A stretch of DNA of 64,000 nt from Jacaranda mimosifolia. Lineage: Eukaryota > Streptophyta > Magnoliopsida > Lamiales > Bignoniaceae. The notes beneath the pieces are model-generated. The model did no database searches. It was not told where the DNA came from and saw only the letters and a program-made list of their open reading frames with translations. Where the stretch lies: NCBI GenBank assembly GCA_018894105.1, contig CM032122.1, positions 35,371,404-35,435,403 of the forward strand. Reading direction: 5' to 3'. Shown in pieces: positions 59,637 to 64,000 of this stretch. Each line of letters starts with the position of its first letter. Position 1 is the first letter of the stretch. Both the position numbers and the translations under genes were made by a program.

Positions 59637-62600
59637 ATGGAAAGCAGCGGCGGAGCCACCACGCAAAACTGGACGGAGGCGGTCGAAGACCTACTGCATG
59701 GCGGAGAAGTCGACCAAGCAGTCTCTCTTCTTGAATCAATAGTCTCCAATCTTGAAAAGGAATTAGAAAAGGAAGAACTTCAAAATAGAAATGATGGAAA
59801 ATCCTCGTCTTCGATAGCTGATCAGTTGTCAACTGCTCTCCAAGACTTGTCGAATCTTTATTCCGCTAATGGGCTCTCTCTCAAAGCCGATCAAATTCTC
59901 TCCCGTGCACTCCAAATCAAACACAGAAAAGGGTGAGTAGAATTTCTTTATTTTTTTGGATTTCAAGAAAATGTTTTCTTTATCGTATTTCAAGATTCGT
60001 TGTCCTTTTTATTCCTAATAAAACCCAGAACATGTAAAGATAATAGAATCTTGCTGGATTACTTCCTAGTATCTGGTGCTGATGAACGTTCGAGCTTCAG
60101 TTTCAGATTGTTCTTGGAGATTTTCTTGCTTAATATTCTGGGATGTTACTAGTCTGTTGGATGGCATTTGGGAATTTGTCAAACTTGAATTAAAGAATGT
60201 TTTAGAAATCAATTGCTTGCGTGTGATATGCCTGAGAATGGAAATAGAAGATGGACAAAGCTTCTTTTGGTGGTTGCATTTTGGGGGAAATGAGATAGAA
60301 ACAGAGAATAAAACCTTTCACTGTTTCCTACTGTCTTCTTTTAGAACTTATTGGGTGTCAGATATTGCTGAACTGAGAGATTCTAGTTCCTAGGACTTAT
60401 ATTTTGGCTCATCGTTATTGATTGTTAATGATTGTGTCCTGCCTATTCAGGGATTTATCCATGAAAACAGAGTCATTATCCGGGGAAATTTCAGAAGCAG
60501 GGGTTTCACAAATTGAAGCTAGTACTTCTGATGAAATTGCAAAACATGGTTAGCTTTTCTTCTCTGACTCTTGCTTTTTTCAGTTTTTTAATTTGTCATA
60601 CATCATTGGTCATGGTGGTAGGGACTTTATTATATGTGTCTTGCTTATTAATTAGTCATGTTCTTCCTTTTGGTTCTTACAGTATTCTCTAATTTGTCTT
60701 TAGGTATTTCCCAAAGAACTAATTGTTACTTATTTTTGATGCAAAGGATCTGATGAGAGTTCTTCAAGCTTGCACACTGATGGCTTCCCTCTGGAGAGCT
60801 GTGCAGATGATGGTATATAACTTCATTTAATTTTACTTTGCTGTACTGACAGTTACAGTTAAGAGTTAGTCTGAGTTTATTCTTTGATGAATGAAATATT
60901 CGTTTGAACATAATGAAGGTTGAGTTACATTGATGTTATATCCCAAGTTTCTTGCCTCTCTGGCCTTATGGTTCCTTTTGTCCTTTCTTAGAAAATAGTA
61001 AATCTCCTCGAGTGCCATTTATCCTCCTGTCATCACTTGCACTTGGATGTCGCCTCTAGTAACTACTTGAATGGAGGACCTCCCCAATGGTTTTATCTGT
61101 TTGTCCACTAGGGTTAAAGATTCTTATCCAAATTGATTAGATCATGCTAAGAAGCTGATAGGTTAATGATGCATTCCCATTTTTCGTTAACCAAAGAGGT
61201 TCATTGCATGAGCTTTAAATTGAAAGTTGGACTCAATTTGGATTAATAATCTGGTTTACTTCATTTGACTTATCTCTATATATGAATAAGGTTTTTGAAT
61301 ACATCTTATAGATGTCATTTCTTTCTTCTAACATGGTACTGGAGCAAGCTTTGTGGTGGTGGGGAACATTAGAAACATACCTAGAAACCCTAACCCATTT
61401 TCTTCCATTGTGCCGCTGTCCAATTCCTTTCTTGCCAGTGCCACCGTCTTTGTTAGGCTTTGTTATCTTTTTTCTGTCATCAATGTGACTGACTGTGGCC
61501 TTGACTTCTCTTTTAGCATCACCCCTAGTTGGAGCTCCCCAACTGCTCTTACTATTTGCCAGTCAAATTCTTTTTTCTTTTTTCTTTTTCTTCACAAATT
61601 AAAGAAAATTTTCCCCCTCTTTTTTTCTGGTTAAAGCTCATATTTTGTCTTACCTATTTTGTCTCCATTAGCTTTTGTATTTCGCAAATTATTTGGTGCT
61701 TAAAAAAAATTATTACTTTTGTCAAATATCGTTTCTCTATTCTGTCAAGTTGGTATATAGAGTAGGGTTTACTAAATAAGCAATCATCTATGGCATCAAT
61801 TTTTTTTCCTCCCTGATTCCCCCCAACCTGAACCCCACCTCAACCACCCCAAAAAAAAGATGGCTATCAGTATTTAATAAAATGCCATCATAATTTTTGT
61901 TTTATTGTCATGATTATGCTATGATTTCCATATGATTGTTTTATTTTTTTATGGTCACGTAATATTTTGTTGTAATCTCAGTTTGATTTTCTTTTATGAT
62001 TAGATGAAATCTCATTGTTGTCTAATTTTATCCCAGCCACACAAAAGTCTTGCTGCAATCCTTAGATTTTGTCATGACTGCATAAAATCTAGTTGTGATC
62101 TCCATCTGCTCTGTTTACCGTTCAGACCTTTGGTGCTCACCTAAATTTTCTGTTTCTTTGCTCCTAATTTGACATTTTGTTTACTTCTCCGAACTCGAAG
62201 AATGCTATCTTAGTAGGCTAGAGTTTGATGATTCTGTTATTCTTAATGGAGAAAATAATTTAAAACTTTGTGTAACAAGTTGAACATGGTTAATATATAT
62301 GCTTCAGCTATTTTAGGTAATAAATTATATATGTATCCATACCATTCTTATGCTCTTATTAACCCTATTACCATTTCTATGTATATGGGATAAGGTGGCA
62401 CATCATCTAATGATCTAGATACCATTATCTTTTCTAACAGATATTTATTTATAGAAAGAATGATATTGAATTCATCATACCTAGCTTGGTAATAAGAGTG
62501 GTAATCAAAATGTTGGTTGGAATCTGACAAGCCATGAGAGTTTAACTTGCAGAAAATATATTGATTAAAATAGCTAAGTTCCACTCTCCCATAATTCCAT

Positions 62601-64000
62601 TGTAGTCTAACCCTATGAGAATTTGATTTGTATATAACACTGCTTTACTTATAGACAGCTAAAAATGTTGGGGTGTTAACATAAGTGGGAAAGGAAAAAT
62701 GTAGCTATTAGTGAGTGCAACAGTGATCAATTTGCGAGGGGGCTGGCAGAAGGTTGGCAGGGTGCAGGGATTGTTGATCCTTGGACAAGTGGGACAGGCT
62801 TTCTTTTCTTCACATGATAAAGCCCTTTAATATTTGGAATCTTGAGAGAAATTTGCATCAATACCAAACAAGGGGGAATAACCTCTTCCCTTTGCAGGAA
62901 ATTCCATATATAAAAATGGTTCTAAATTTCAGATTACTCTTCCTGATTAAAGAAAATCCAAAAATATAATATTGATACCAGTCAGCAACTTGATTGAAGT
63001 CTTGATGGGACGATGAATTAGGCATTCTGAGGGATATATATATATATATATATTTTTTTTTTTTACATGTCTTTTAGGATTACTTTGAGATGGTAAGAGA
63101 CTGATTGAAAGTGTGAAACATCAATATTTAATGCCATTCCTTAATTTATTATGCAGATACGACTGAAATATAACTATCACTATAGATTGAAATATTAGGT
63201 GAAATCTGGTGAAATGAATGAGACAAATTACAAACGGTGTACCTGCAGTCAGGAGTTTGACATTTACAATATAAGAAGTAGAATAGACATACTATCTCTT
63301 TAATAGCATTGGAATGTTGCTGTATATTTTTCCTCTCACTAAAAGCAGTAATTGTTGGAAAGTTTGAAATTTATTGTCCAGGATACAGTTGATATTGGAT
63401 ACCACTTAGAACCTCGATTGCTATGATTATGAAGATCAGGAAATTTGAAGATTTGGTATCATCAATGGGGAACTATTATACCAAAATGTAGTGTATATAG
63501 AATTTTGTTTGTTATGCTGAATGGAAAGGAAGACTCAGGGAGTGAGTGATGATCAATATTTGGCTCATTTTTTTAGGTTGAACTATTTCCTCTACAATTT
63601 ATACAGACTTGAGATTGTTGCTTCCCTTGCTTGCATTAATCTTCCGTACAATTTAAAGAAGTGCAATTTAGTCAGTATGGATGGACCAAGTATGGGGGGC
63701 ATCTCTGGGCAGTCGTCACCTGGCACAGCCAAACCTAAATATAAATTAATATGTATTTTTTGTGGAAATGCAGACACTTCTATTTTTTTATTTGCTACGG
63801 GCATTCTCTAGGAAGTTCTTTATCAAGAGCTCCCTGCCCCGAAAATCCAAATCCAATTTCTGACCCTGCTTCCAATGGAATTTTTATTCATTTATGGGCC
63901 TGTTATTGATGTGTAACATCACGAGAAACTAAGATAGGTAACAGTCTGTAGCTTCACTGGTTTGGAAAAGCACTGTTTTACTCTGGTATTATTTGTTAAA
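59637..64000 (+). CDS. Tetratricopeptide-repeat-like protein, 5' part (runs off the window)
   Basis: Three exons join in frame: 59637-59932 (donor GGTGAGT), 60451-60548 and 60747-60812 (donor GTATAT). The next exon is not evident before 64000, so the gene is incomplete here. Exon 1 has a TPR-like helical repeat: 'NWTEAVEDLLHGGEVDQAVSLLESIVSNLE' and 'QLSTALQDLSNLYSANGLSLKADQILSRALQI', the second with the alternating small and aromatic residues of a TPR unit. Exons 2-3 encode a Ser/Glu-rich linker (acidic, 'SDESSSSLHTDGF'). Such proteins usually act as protein-binding scaffolds, but the partner is unknown. The ATG at 59637 is preferred over 59586 and 59595 because of the TATA box at 59570. Exon boundaries rest on splice consensus and frame only. 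Confidence 0.75.
60813..64000 (+). other. Presumed intron 3 of the TPR gene, to the window edge
   Basis: About 3.2 kb after the exon-3 donor with no exon I can support. It holds a T/C-rich block (61360-61640), (TA)n at about 63034-63052 and otherwise AT-rich DNA. Confidence 0.55.

Noticed and set aside
63521..63811. Possible fourth TPR exon
   Set aside because: The 96-codon frame has no TPR pattern, and no acceptor that joins it in phase 1 was convincing.

Overview
The window is nuclear DNA of a eudicot plant. It is strongly AT-rich, its genes have short exons with GT..AG introns, and degraded transposable elements lie nested in one another. The species cannot be named from the sequence.

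Only two host genes are well supported, both on the + strand in the last quarter. A complete BEL1-like TALE homeobox gene (closest in layout to BLH1) runs from 49310 to 56167 in four exons and encodes 676 aa. The first three exons and the 5' part of a tetratricopeptide-repeat-like gene run from 59637 to the window edge. A 42-codon ORF with one membrane span (706-834) is a possible third, very small gene.

The largest foreign feature is a nearly complete but decayed endogenous caulimovirid (plant pararetrovirus) on the - strand, about 13.86-20.34 kb. It reads movement protein, gag/capsid with zinc knuckle, protease, reverse transcriptase, RNase H, a long C-terminal region, then promoter and leader. 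It has no LTRs. It starts and ends at the tRNA-Met primer site, which is repeated at both ends. The movement-protein frame is open; gag-pol is not.

From about 34.8 to 48.3 kb the window is a stack of DNA transposons and retroelement scraps: a Ty3-like gag remnant, hAT-type elements with TAGGG-type ends, two MITE families present in several copies, and a 5.7 kb foldback / Mutator-like element (42403-48111). The arms of that element are inverted arrays of an ~88 bp repeat. It split an older MITE and was itself hit by a hAT element that left a perfect 8-bp target duplication (GATATTAC). Another hAT element with a perfect 8-bp duplication sits in the 3.5 kb third intron of the homeobox gene.

The remaining sequence (1-13.8, 20.4-34.8, 36-42 and 56-59.5 kb) is AT-rich intergenic DNA with tRNA-derived SINE copies, LTR fragments, a CACTA-type MITE, microsatellites, a 91-bp perfect tandem duplication and one small GC-rich island upstream of the TPR gene. 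No rRNA, functional tRNA or CRISPR array was seen.
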